Below, piece after piece: positions 1-5,384 of a stretch of DNA of 9,046 nt. Under the pieces are notes generated by a model that saw nothing but the letters and a program-made list of their open reading frames with translations, did no database searches and was not told the DNA's origin. Each line of letters begins with the position of its first letter. Positions within the stretch are counted from its first letter, which is position 1. This stretch comes from Patulibacter sp050252545 (GTDB lineage: Bacteria; Actinomycetota; Thermoleophilia; Solirubrobacterales; Solirubrobacteraceae). The position numbers and the translations under genes are program-made. The stretch is taken from positions 1-9,046 of the forward strand of contig JBFWKS010000166.1 in assembly GCA_050252545.1 (NCBI GenBank), given 5' to 3'.

Positions 1-2
1 TC

Positions 3-1019
3 GGCGTCATCCACTACTTCGACGGCACGGTCCTGGGCGGTGACGGCGCGTCCCGCACGATCAAGCACGCCGTCTGCATGCACGAGGAGGACTACTCGGT
101 CCTCTGGAAGCACACCGACATGCGCCGCGACATCGGCGAGGTCCGCCGCTCGCGGCGCCTCGTCATCTCCAACTTCCAGACCGTCGCGAACTACGACTAC
201 GGCTTCTACTGGTCGCTGTACCAGGACGGCCGCATCGAGCTCGAGGTCAAGCTCACCGGCATGCTGTCGGTGTCGGGCGTGGAGGCGGACGACGAGGTGC
301 CCTACGGCCGCCGCGTCGCCAAGCACGTCCAGGCCCCCACGCACCAGCACTACTTCGGGATCCGGATCGACCCGGCGATCGACGGCGAGCGCAACCGCCT
401 CGTCGAGGTCCACGCCGAGCCCGAGACCGACCCGGAGCTCAACCCGTACGGCAACGCCGTGCGCACCGTCCGGACCCCGCTGACCAACGAGCGCGACGCC
501 GCGCAGCGCAACGACCCGACGACGATGCGCCACTGGCGGATCGAGAGCACCGAGCGCACCAACCGCTACGGCGAGCCGACCGGGTACCGCCTGCAGATCG
601 CCGACACCACCCGGTCGTTCGCCGCGCCCGACAGCGTCATGGCGCGGCGCGCGCCGTTCATCCACCAGCACCCGTGGGCGACCCCCTACGCCCGCGACGA
701 GCAGTACGTCGGCGGCAAGTACCCCAACCACGCCGAGCCCGGAGACGACGGCGTGCACCGCTGGCAGGAGCAGGGCCGGTCGATCGACGGCGAGCGGCTC
801 GTGCTCTGGCCCGTGCTCGGCACCCACCACATCACGCGGCCGGAGGAGTGGCCGGTCATGCCGGTCGAGGCGATCCACCTGACGCTCAAGCCCGACGGGT
901 TCTTCGACCGCAACCCGACGCTCGACGTCACGCGCCCGCAGAAGGCCGACGCCGGCGGGTGCTGCTCCGCCGACGGGTCGACCGACGGCGACGGGGCCGG
1001 GTCGGGGACCTGCCACTGA
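3..1019 (+). CDS. Copper amine oxidase (primary-amine oxidase), C-terminal half, cut by the left edge
   Basis: Quinoprotein that oxidises primary amines to aldehyde, ammonia and hydrogen peroxide. The frame is open from the left edge to TGA 1017-1019, giving 338 codons of a protein that is usually about 640 residues long. The topaquinone motif T-V-A-N-Y-D-Y is present; the tyrosine converted to TPQ is codon 192-194. The copper ligands follow at family spacing: H-Q-H (342-350, about 50 residues later) and the G-T-H-H-I segment, whose second His (828-830) best matches the third ligand, just before the conserved R-P-E-E-W-P-V-M-P stretch. The catalytic-base Asp should lie about 85 residues before TPQ and is outside the window. 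The tail after N-P-T-L-D-V is low-complexity Gly/Asp/Ser with three Cys and a terminal His. The likely substrate class is arylalkylamines such as tyramine or phenylethylamine, but the sequence does not settle it. Confidence 0.95.
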   Translation, partial: GVIHYFDGTVLGGDGASRTIKHAVCMHEEDYSVLWKHTDMRRDIGEVRRSRRLVISNFQTVANYDYGFYWSLYQDGRIELEVKLTGMLSVSGVEADDEVPYGRRVAKHVQAPTHQHYFGIRIDPAIDGERNRLVEVHAEPETDPELNPYGNAVRTVRTPLTNERDAAQRNDPTTMRHWRIESTERTNRYGEPTGYRLQIADTTRSFAAPDSVMARRAPFIHQHPWATPYARDEQYVGGKYPNHAEPGDDGVHRWQEQGRSIDGERLVLWPVLGTHHITRPEEWPVMPVEAIHLTLKPDGFFDRNPTLDVTRPQKADAGGCCSADGSTDGDGAGSGTCH

Positions 1020-1087
1020 TGGTCGTCGCGCGCGCCGCGGCCGGCGGGGCGGTCGCGCGCCCCCGGCCGGCCGGGGCCCCCACATGA
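1019..1087 (+). other. Possible 22-codon coupling mini-ORF between the amine oxidase and the TSUP permease
   Basis: An ATG at 1019 overlaps the amine-oxidase stop as TGATG. Its reading frame runs 22 codons (Ala/Arg/Gly/Pro-rich, starting M-V-V-A-R) and stops at TGA 1085-1087, which overlaps the permease start as ATGA. A GGGGA at 1004-1008 sits about 10 nt before the ATG and could be a Shine-Dalgarno site. The peptide has no recognisable domain. If translated, its likely role is to carry ribosomes from the upstream gene to the permease start. The double overlap may be coincidence, because stop codons are rare in DNA this GC-rich. Confidence 0.25.
1061..1076. repeat. 16-bp perfect GC palindrome just upstream of the TSUP permease start
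   Basis: CCCCGGCCGGCCGGGG is its own reverse complement and lies in a linker (1020-1083) that is almost entirely G and C. In RNA it could form a 6-bp stem with a CCGG loop. The right-arm GGGG (1073-1076) is the only Shine-Dalgarno-like sequence before the permease ATG at 1084 and would be hidden in the stem. No T-run follows, so an ordinary terminator is unlikely. It may be an attenuating structure or only a result of base composition. Confidence 0.4.
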
Positions 1088-1836
1088 GCCTCGTCGAGAT
1101 CCTCTTCGTCCTCGTCGCCGGGGTCGCCGCCGGCGGGATCAATGCCATCGTCGGGTCCGGGTCGCTCGTGACGTTCCCCGCGCTGCTCGCCGTCGGGTTC
1201 CCGGCCGTCACGGCCAACGTGTCCAACACGATCGGGCTCGTCTTCGGCAACTTCTCCGCCGTCTGGGGGTACCGCCGGGAGCTGCGCGGACAGGGCCGGC
1301 GGATCGCCCTCATGGGCGTCTGGACGACGCTCGGCGCCGCGACCGGCGGCGCGCTGCTGCTCGTCCTGCCGGAGGGCGTCTTCGACGCGGTCGTCCCCGC
1401 CCTCGTGCTCCTGGCGGTCGTGCTCATGGCGCTGCGCCCCGCACCGGCGCAGACGACCCACGTGCTGACCACGGCACGCCTCGTCGCCCTGGGCGGGACC
1501 GCGTACGCGGTCGGGATCTACGGCGGGTACTTCGGCGCGGCCCAGGGCGTGATCCTCCTCGCCGCGCTGCGCCTGCTGCTCCCCGACGGGCTCCAGCGAC
1601 TCAACGGCCTGAAGAACGTCCTCGTCGGACTGGCGAACCTCGTCGCCGCGATCGCGTTCGTGATCTTCGCCGACGTCGCCTGGGACGCGGTGGCGCTCGT
1701 CGCCGTCGGCTCCACGGTGGGAGCGGCACTCGGCGCCTCGTACGGGCGACTCATCCCCGATCAGCGCCTGCGGCAGATCGTCGTCGTCGGCGGGACGATC
1801 GTCGCGCTGATCCTCGTCGTCCGGGTGCTCACCTGA
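1084..1836 (+). CDS. TauE/SafE (TSUP) family membrane permease
   Basis: Integral membrane protein of 250 residues, the usual size for the 4-toluene sulfonate uptake permease (TSUP) family, whose members move sulfite, sulfoacetate or related organic anions. It is hydrophobic throughout, with about eight membrane segments in two half-repeats. The first half opens with the family signature G-G-I-N-A-I-V-G-S-G-S-L-V-T-F-P (about residues 17-32) followed by A-N-V-S-N-T. The second half has the matching G-I-Y-G-G-Y-F-G-A-A-Q-G (about 144-155). A short cationic cytoplasmic loop, Y-R-R-E-L-R-G-Q-G-R-R, lies near residues 63-73. ATG 1084 is the first in-frame start. It is 64 bp downstream of the amine oxidase without an obvious promoter, so co-transcription is likely. 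The substrate is unknown; export of an anionic product of amine or sulfonate catabolism is a guess from context. Confidence 0.85.
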   Translation: MSLVEILFVLVAGVAAGGINAIVGSGSLVTFPALLAVGFPAVTANVSNTIGLVFGNFSAVWGYRRELRGQGRRIALMGVWTTLGAATGGALLLVLPEGVFDAVVPALVLLAVVLMALRPAPAQTTHVLTTARLVALGGTAYAVGIYGGYFGAAQGVILLAALRLLLPDGLQRLNGLKNVLVGLANLVAAIAFVIFADVAWDAVALVAVGSTVGAALGASYGRLIPDQRLRQIVVVGGTIVALILVVRVLT

Positions 1837-1846
1837 GCCCCCACCG

Positions 1847-1880
1847 TTGCATGCCAAATCCCGAGGATAGGATCCCAAAA
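1847..1880 (+). promoter_or_regulatory. Probable leaderless promoter of the cysteine hydrolase gene
   Basis: The 43-bp gap after the permease is conspicuously AT-richer than its surroundings. It has TTGCAT (1847-1852) as a weak -35, a 15-bp spacer, and TAGGAT (1868-1873) as a -10 of the actinobacterial TANNNT type. The ATG begins at 1880, six bases after the hexamer, which is about where transcription would start, so the mRNA may be leaderless. GAGGA at 1863-1867 could be read as a Shine-Dalgarno site 12 nt upstream, but it overlaps the -10 and is rather far away. Confidence 0.55.
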
Positions 1881-2515
1881 TGAGCCTCACCGTTCCCGCG
1901 CGTTCGGTCCTGGTCGTCATCGACGTTCAGGGCGGGAGCGTCGCCTCCGACCCGCTGGGCATCCCCAAGATGGGGCCGGTCGCCGACCGGCTCGCCCGCA
2001 TCGAGCGGGTCCGCGGGCTCGTCGACGCCTGCCGCGAGGTCGGCGTGCCCGTGGTGTTCATCCAGGAGGTCCACAAGCGCAACGGGGTCGACTTCGGTCG
2101 TGAGCTCGACGGGGCCGAGGGCGTCCACGCGCTCGAGGGCGACCCGGCCACCGAGCTCGTCGACGGCCTCGGCCCGGTCGGCGACGAGTACCTCATCCGC
2201 AAGCGCCGCTACTCGGCGTTCTTCGCCACCGAGCTCGACCTCGTCCTGCGCTCCTACGGCGCCGAGGCGGTGCTGCTCGTCGGCGGCCTCACCGACGTCT
2301 GCGTCCACTACACCGCGGTCGACGCGCACCAGCACGACTACCGGATCCGGGTGCTCACCGACTGCGTCGGCGGCTCCTCGTCGGCGGCGCACGACGCCGC
2401 ACTGGAGGCGATGCGCTACCTCCAGCGCGACAGCCACGTGACCTACGAGGAGGTCCTGGCCGACCTCGCCGACGGGGCGATCGAGATCGAGGGGCTCCCT
2501 GTCGACACCCACTGA
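1880..2515 (+). CDS. Isochorismatase-fold cysteine hydrolase
   Basis: Cytoplasmic alpha/beta hydrolase of 211 residues in the isochorismatase-like/cysteine amidohydrolase superfamily. The Asp-Lys-Cys catalytic triad is complete: D15 in V-V-I-D-V-Q, K108 in Y-L-I-R-K-R-R-Y-S-A-F, and nucleophile C141 in G-G-L-T-D-V-C-V-H-Y-T-A. The stretch E-V-H-K-R-N-G-V-D-F-G-R-E-L-D-G (about 63-78) occupies the substrate-cap region. The D-x-H-x-x-H metal site of nicotinamidases is not apparent, so this is more like the metal-free C-N hydrolases (ureidoacrylate, carbamoylsarcosine or biuret amidase relatives). The natural substrate cannot be read from the sequence. ATG 1880 is supported by a -10 box exactly upstream. 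The MFS gene follows closely and may overlap it, so hydrolysis and transport of the same compound or product is a reasonable inference. Confidence 0.88.
   Translation: MSLTVPARSVLVVIDVQGGSVASDPLGIPKMGPVADRLARIERVRGLVDACREVGVPVVFIQEVHKRNGVDFGRELDGAEGVHALEGDPATELVDGLGPVGDEYLIRKRRYSAFFATELDLVLRSYGAEAVLLVGGLTDVCVHYTAVDAHQHDYRIRVLTDCVGGSSSAAHDAALEAMRYLQRDSHVTYEEVLADLADGAIEIEGLPVDTH
2489..2501 (+). promoter_or_regulatory. Shine-Dalgarno plus possible CTG start for the MFS transporter
   Basis: GAGGGG (2489-2494) lies four bases before a CTG (2499-2501) in frame with the MFS protein. Starting there would add 24 residues (M-S-T-P-T-D-A-A-Q-A and so on, ending T-E-R-R-T-L-W) before the first membrane segment and overlap the hydrolase gene by 17 bp. 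No ATG, GTG or TTG exists in this frame before GTG 2571, which has no ribosome site and would begin directly at the membrane segment. Confidence 0.4.
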
Positions 2516-2570
2516 CGCAGCCCAGGCCCTCACGGGCCCCCTGACCGCGACCGAGCGGCGCACGCTGTGG

Positions 2571-3953
2571 GTGCTCGTCCTGTCGACCGCACTCTGCTTC
2601 CTGGCGATCGGGTCGCATGTCGCGGTCATGCCGCGGTTCGTCCGCGACGAGCTCGGCGCGGGGGCGACCGCGGTCGGCGTGGCGATGGGCGCCACCGCGG
2701 CGGTCGCGCTGCTCCTGCGCCCGTGGGCGGGAGCGTTGAGCGACCGCACCGGGCGCCGCACGCCGGCCCTCGTCGGCGCCGTCGTCATGGCCGCGGGCTG
2801 CGCGCTGCTCATCCCCGCGGGATCCATGGGGCTCGTCGTCCTCGGGCGCATGCTCATCGGTGCCGGCGAGGCCGCACTGACGGTCGTGACGATGGCCTGG
2901 CTCATCGACGCGGTCCCCGCCCACCGACGAGGCCGCGCGCTCGGGACCTACGGCATGAGCATCTGGTTCGGGATCGCGTTGGGCCCGCAGTGGAGCGTTG
3001 CGATCCTCGACGCCTGGGGGTACGGGTGGGTGTGGGCGGCCGGGGCGGCCCTCGCCCTGGGCTCCGGGCTCCTCCTCCTGCTGCTGCCCGAGCCCGACCG
3101 GGCCGCGCACGCCGCCGACGCCGCCGGTCCGGCGGCGGACGGGGCGACCGCGGGAGCCGTCACCGGTGTCGCCACCGGACCGCGGCCGGGGCCGGGGAGC
3201 ACGGACGCGGAGCCCCTCCCCGGTCTGGAGCAGGACGGCATCGCGGGCGCGCCGACCATCGGCCGTGGTGGGGACGGCATCGCGGGCGCGGCCGTCTCCG
3301 ACGCCGGCGGGGCCGCCGGGAGGCGGCGCGGTCGGCGACTCGCCCGCTGGTGGGCGAACGTCCCGCGCGGCGCGCTGCTGCCGGGGGCGATCTTCGTCCT
3401 CGCCGCGTTCGGTCACGCGGTGCTCGAGAGCTTCGGCGTGCTCCACCTCAGCGGTCGCGGCCTCGACCCCGGGGGCGGGGTCGGCGGGGCGGCGAGCGTC
3501 TTCACCGTCATCGCCGTGGCGACCTTCCTGGGCCGGGCGCTCGGCGGGCGCCTGTGCGACCGGATCGGTGCGATGCCGGTCGCGCTGGCGGCGGTCGTGC
3601 CGTTGGGCCTGAGCTACGTCGTCTTCGCGTTCGCGTCGTCGTTCGGCGTGGCGGTCGTCGGGGCGCTGCTCTGCGGCTGTGGCCTGGCGCTCATCTATCC
3701 GGCACTGTCGATGATGGTCGCCGAGGCGGTCCCCGCCCACCAGCGCGGGGCGGGGCTGGGCCTCTACATCGGATCGATGGACGTCGCCTTCGCCGGTGGC
3801 GCGCTGATCGGTGGGCTCGTCGTGTCGGTCAGCTCGACCGAGGCCGCGATGCTCGGCGGCGCGGTCGTCGCGCTGCTCGCCTACCCGCCGTTGCTCGTCC
3901 TCGGACGCCGCGGCCTGGGGCGCCCTGCGGTGGCGGCGGTCGCCGCCGACTGA
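2571..3953 (+). CDS. MFS efflux transporter (start possibly at CTG 2499)
   Basis: Major facilitator superfamily membrane protein, 460 residues from GTG 2571, predicted with 12 membrane segments in two halves. The loop-2/3 motif A reads G-A-L-S-D-R-T-G-R-R (54-63), with its second-half counterpart G-G-R-L-C-D-R-I-G (325-333). Paired P-A-H-R-R-G-R-A-L-G-T-Y (116-127) and P-A-H-Q-R-G-A-G-L-G-L-Y (388-399) motifs support the drug/sugar-efflux type. The central cytoplasmic loop (about 175-262) is unusually long, Gly/Ala/Pro-rich and ends in an Arg cluster; it holds a 13-residue tandem repeat. From GTG 2571 the protein starts inside membrane segment 1 and lacks the usual cationic N-terminus, which is present upstream if translation begins at CTG 2499. 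It is probably in one operon with the hydrolase. The TGA (3951-3953) lies inside a large palindrome. The transported compound is unknown. Confidence 0.9.
   Translation: MLVLSTALCFLAIGSHVAVMPRFVRDELGAGATAVGVAMGATAAVALLLRPWAGALSDRTGRRTPALVGAVVMAAGCALLIPAGSMGLVVLGRMLIGAGEAALTVVTMAWLIDAVPAHRRGRALGTYGMSIWFGIALGPQWSVAILDAWGYGWVWAAGAALALGSGLLLLLLPEPDRAAHAADAAGPAADGATAGAVTGVATGPRPGPGSTDAEPLPGLEQDGIAGAPTIGRGGDGIAGAAVSDAGGAAGRRRGRRLARWWANVPRGALLPGAIFVLAAFGHAVLESFGVLHLSGRGLDPGGGVGGAASVFTVIAVATFLGRALGGRLCDRIGAMPVALAAVVPLGLSYVVFAFASSFGVAVVGALLCGCGLALIYPALSMMVAEAVPAHQRGAGLGLYIGSMDVAFAGGALIGGLVVSVSSTEAAMLGGAVVALLAYPPLLVLGRRGLGRPAVAAVAAD
3233..3290 (+). repeat. Two-copy tandem repeat of 13 codons in the MFS central loop
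   Basis: GGACGGCATCGCGGGCGCG occurs perfectly at 3233-3251 and again at 3272-3290, a period of 39 bp, or exactly 13 codons. The peptide copies are D-G-I-A-G-A-P-T-I-G-R-G-G and D-G-I-A-G-A-A-V-S-D-A-G-G. The second half of each unit has diverged while the first is identical at DNA level. It lies in the poorly constrained cytoplasmic loop, so a slippage or duplication origin is likely. Confidence 0.75.
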
Positions 3954-3982
3954 CGCTCCCCGACGTCGGGGAGCGTCAGTCG
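3947..3982. terminator. Perfect 36-bp palindrome at the end of the MFS gene, likely bidirectional terminator
   Basis: The 18 bases 3947-3964 are the exact reverse complement of 3965-3982, centred on GACGTC. The MFS stop codon TGA (3951-3953) is in the left arm. It lies between convergent genes and would form the same strong stem in transcripts from either strand. There is no T-run on either side, so termination would be of the T-less type common in high-GC actinobacteria, or the element may protect 3' ends. A protein-binding palindrome is a less likely alternative. Confidence 0.65.
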
Positions 3983-3990
3983 CTCGTCAG

Positions 3991-4022
3991 GACCGGGACG
4001 CTGCTCCCGGTCGCTTCTCGTT
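3991..4022 (+). terminator. Second hairpin with a T-rich tail downstream of the MFS gene
   Basis: GACCGGGA (3991-3998) and TCCCGGTC (4005-4012) form an 8-bp stem with a six-base loop. It is followed by GCTTCTCGTT, a T-enriched tail for this genome. It is oriented to stop + strand transcription from the MFS gene and lies only 9 bp after the 36-bp palindrome. Confidence 0.5.
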
Positions 4023-4036
4023 CCGATCCGCAGCCA

Positions 4037-4062
4037 TCGCCCGGGGAGCGATCGCCGGGCGA
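4037..4062 (-). terminator. Third hairpin, possible terminator of the minus-strand ABM-like gene
   Basis: TCGCCCGG (4037-4044) and CCGGGCGA (4055-4062) form an 8-bp stem with a ten-base loop. It is 28 bp beyond the stop of the minus-strand gene, a sensible position for its terminator, but no T-run follows on the minus strand. Confidence 0.35.
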
Positions 4063-4089
4063 GCAGCGCGTGCTCGGTCTACCCGGCCA

Positions 4090-4356
4090 TCACGACGTCT
4101 CGACGAGCAGGGTCACCGAATCGGCGATCACGCCGTCGTCCTTCATCGCCTCCGCGGCCGCGCTGGTCCCGAGCGCCGAGACGACCGCATCGACGTCGGG
4201 CACCTCCATCGTCAGTCCGACCTGCTTCGGGTTGCGGGGGTTGCTGAAGGTCCGGATGTTCGTGATGCCGAGCGATCCGAAGAACGCTTCGCGCGCGGGC
4301 GCGGCGAGCCAGCGTTGGGTATCGACGACGTCGTGGGTGACAAGGATCGTGGGCAT
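4090..4356 (-). CDS. Small ABM-like (dimeric alpha/beta barrel) protein, function unknown
   Basis: Protein of 88 residues. It begins M-P-T-I-L-V-T-H-D-V-V-D-T-Q-R-W, a first beta strand running into a helix in the style of antibiotic-biosynthesis-monooxygenase-like ferredoxin-fold proteins. The middle reads I-R-T-F-S-N-P-R-N-P-K-Q-V-G-L-T-M-E-V-P-D, two strands joined by an N-P turn and ending in the V-x-D start of the second helix. The end is a V-T-L-L-V-E strand. No catalytic residues can be assigned, and many relatives are uncharacterised dimers. The reading frame extends upstream to 4419, but ATG 4356 is preferred: a TACGGT -10 box sits exactly six bases before it, and the extra 21 residues do not look like part of the fold. 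The gene converges on the MFS gene and diverges from the zinc-ribbon gene. Confidence 0.7.
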   Translation of the reverse strand: MPTILVTHDVVDTQRWLAAPAREAFFGSLGITNIRTFSNPRNPKQVGLTMEVPDVDAVVSALGTSAAAEAMKDDGVIADSVTLLVETS

Positions 4357-4380
4357 GGAACGACCGTACGGCGGGCCCGC
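4357..4380 (-). promoter_or_regulatory. Probable leaderless promoter of the ABM-like gene
   Basis: On the minus strand TACGGT (plus-strand 4363-4368) fits the TANNNT -10 pattern, with six bases between it and the ATG at 4356. Immediately upstream is the 10-bp perfect palindrome GCGGGCCCGC (4371-4380), which could be an operator overlapping the promoter spacer or just a composition effect. No convincing -35 hexamer was found. Confidence 0.45.
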
Positions 4381-4483
4381 CCCGCTCGACACGCAGTCCT
4401 GGACGCTCCGAACCGCCACTTCTGGATGCTCGACGGCCGTGTCCTCCGTCCAGGATTGGGTGGCCGACGGCGGTGGGGCGACG

Positions 4484-4497
4484 TAGCGTCCCGTGGA
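4484..4497 (+). promoter_or_regulatory. Probable leaderless promoter of the solo zinc-ribbon gene
   Basis: TAGCGT (4484-4489) is a TANNNT-type -10, seven bases before ATG 4497. The rest of the divergent 4357-4496 region shows no clear -35 and no obvious long operator. This promoter points away from that of the ABM-like gene. Confidence 0.4.
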
Positions 4498-4670
4498 TGG
4501 AGCACGGACCCACCACGCGCTGCCCGGTCTGTGGTGAGCCCTCGTCGGGGACCGCGCGGTTCTGTCGTCGGTGTGGCGCGCGCCTGCCGGGCCCGCCGGA
4601 CCCCGCGAAGCGCCCGCCCCGGCCGACGCCGCCCGGGGAGCAGCACGTTCAGCGGGGGGACGCCGGATAG
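4497..4670 (+). CDS. 57-residue solo zinc-ribbon protein
   Basis: Small cytoplasmic protein with one zinc ribbon: C9-x2-C12, ten residues, C23-x2-C26, within R-C-P-V-C-G-E and A-R-F-C-R-R-C-G-A-R-L. The rest (about 31-57) is Pro/Arg-rich and probably disordered. An in-frame GTG at 4473 would add eight residues, but ATG 4497 is preferred because a -10 box ends seven bases before it. The cysteine pattern, including the ten-residue gap and the A-R-F-C-x-x-C-G-A-x-L context, is the same as at the N-terminus of the large cyclase-homology protein two genes downstream. It may therefore be a partner or competitor of that protein, or the remnant of a duplicated copy. It ends 9 bp before the Crp-family gene, and its TAG stop is part of that gene's presumed -10. 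Confidence 0.55.
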   Translation: MEHGPTTRCPVCGEPSSGTARFCRRCGARLPGPPDPAKRPPRPTPPGEQHVQRGDAG

Positions 4671-4680
4671 CATCGTCCGG
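4668..4680 (+). promoter_or_regulatory. Probable leaderless promoter of the Crp-family regulator gene
   Basis: TAGCAT (4668-4673) is followed by six bases and then GTG 4680, the same geometry as at 1880 and at 4356 on the minus strand. Its first three bases are the stop codon of the zinc-ribbon ORF. The -35 is weak (GTTCA around 4647-4651). Confidence 0.5.
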
Positions 4681-5357
4681 TGACCCTCGAGCGGCCCGAG
4701 CCCGGCACGTTCCTCGCGCTGCTCGCCGAGGCCGACCGCGACGCGCTGCTGCGCCTCGGCGGTCAGCGGCGGTTCGCCCGTGGCGAGCGCCTGATGCACC
4801 GCGGGGAGCCCGGCGATCGCCTCCTCGTCCTCTTCGCGGGGCACGTCAAGGCGAGCATCAGCGACTCCCGCGGGCGCGAGATGGTGCTCAGCTTCCGCGG
4901 CCCGGGCGACGTCCTCGGCGAGCTCACGTTCAGCCACGCCGACCCGCGCTCGAGCAACGTGACCGCGGTCGAGCCGGTCGCGGCCCAGTCGATCGCGGCC
5001 TCGGAGTTCCGCGCGTACCTCGCGCAGCGGCCGACCGCGGCGCTGACGCTGATCGACGTGATCAGCCGGCGCTTTCGCGAGGCCAACGTCGCGCGCGCGC
5101 AGTTCGGCGACCTCGACACGGTCGGCCGCGTCGCCGCGCGCCTGGTCGAACTGTCCGAGCGCTACGGCGATCGCACCGGTGCGGGGATCCAGATCAGGCT
5201 CCCGCTCACGCAGGAGGACCTCGGCAGCTGGACGGCGTCCTCGCGGGCCGGGGTCGCCGGTGCCCTGCGGACGCTGCGAGAGCTGGGCTGGATCACGACG
5301 GAGCGCCGGCGCATCACCGTGCTCGACGTCGAGGCGCTCGAGCGGCGCGCCACCTGA
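4680..5357 (+). CDS. Crp/Fnr-family transcriptional regulator
   Basis: DNA-binding regulator of 225 residues, the usual family length. Residues about 10-125 form the cyclic-nucleotide-binding beta roll, with a pocket resembling cAMP-binding members: G80-E81-L82 in D-V-L-G-E-L-T-F and R90-S91-S92 in D-P-R-S-S-N-V-T-A, matching Gly71-Glu72 and Arg82-Ser83 of E. coli CRP. There are no Fnr-type N-terminal cysteines. A dimerisation helix (about 122-145) leads to a winged helix with L-T-Q-E-D-L-G (176-182) and recognition helix S-R-A-G-V-A-G-A-L (188-196), then G-W-I and R-R-R-I-T-V-L. In the recognition helix the Arg equivalent to CRP Arg180 is kept, but the equivalents of Glu181 and Arg185 are Ala and Gly, so its DNA site probably differs from TGTGA. 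GTG 4680 is the start, backed by a -10 box. It lies between two genes whose proteins carry zinc ribbons and may control them or itself; that is inference. Confidence 0.92.
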   Translation: MTLERPEPGTFLALLAEADRDALLRLGGQRRFARGERLMHRGEPGDRLLVLFAGHVKASISDSRGREMVLSFRGPGDVLGELTFSHADPRSSNVTAVEPVAAQSIAASEFRAYLAQRPTAALTLIDVISRRFREANVARAQFGDLDTVGRVAARLVELSERYGDRTGAGIQIRLPLTQEDLGSWTASSRAGVAGALRTLRELGWITTERRRITVLDVEALERRAT

Positions 5358-5384
5358 TCGCCCCCGCGCTTCGGGAAGCCCTCC

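Noticed and set aside
928..1920. 330-codon minus-strand frame opposite the TSUP permease
   Set aside because: Low-complexity, Asp/Glu/Gly/Arg-rich translation with no motif; a shadow of the permease gene.
1829..3740. Two overlapping long minus-strand frames opposite the hydrolase and MFS genes
   Set aside because: Both overlap strongly supported + strand genes and each other, with compositionally biased translations and no family features.
2567..4486. 639-codon + strand frame overlapping the MFS gene and running through the terminator region
   Set aside because: Arg/Gly-rich alternative frame of the MFS gene. It crosses the palindromes and the opposite-strand ABM-like gene.
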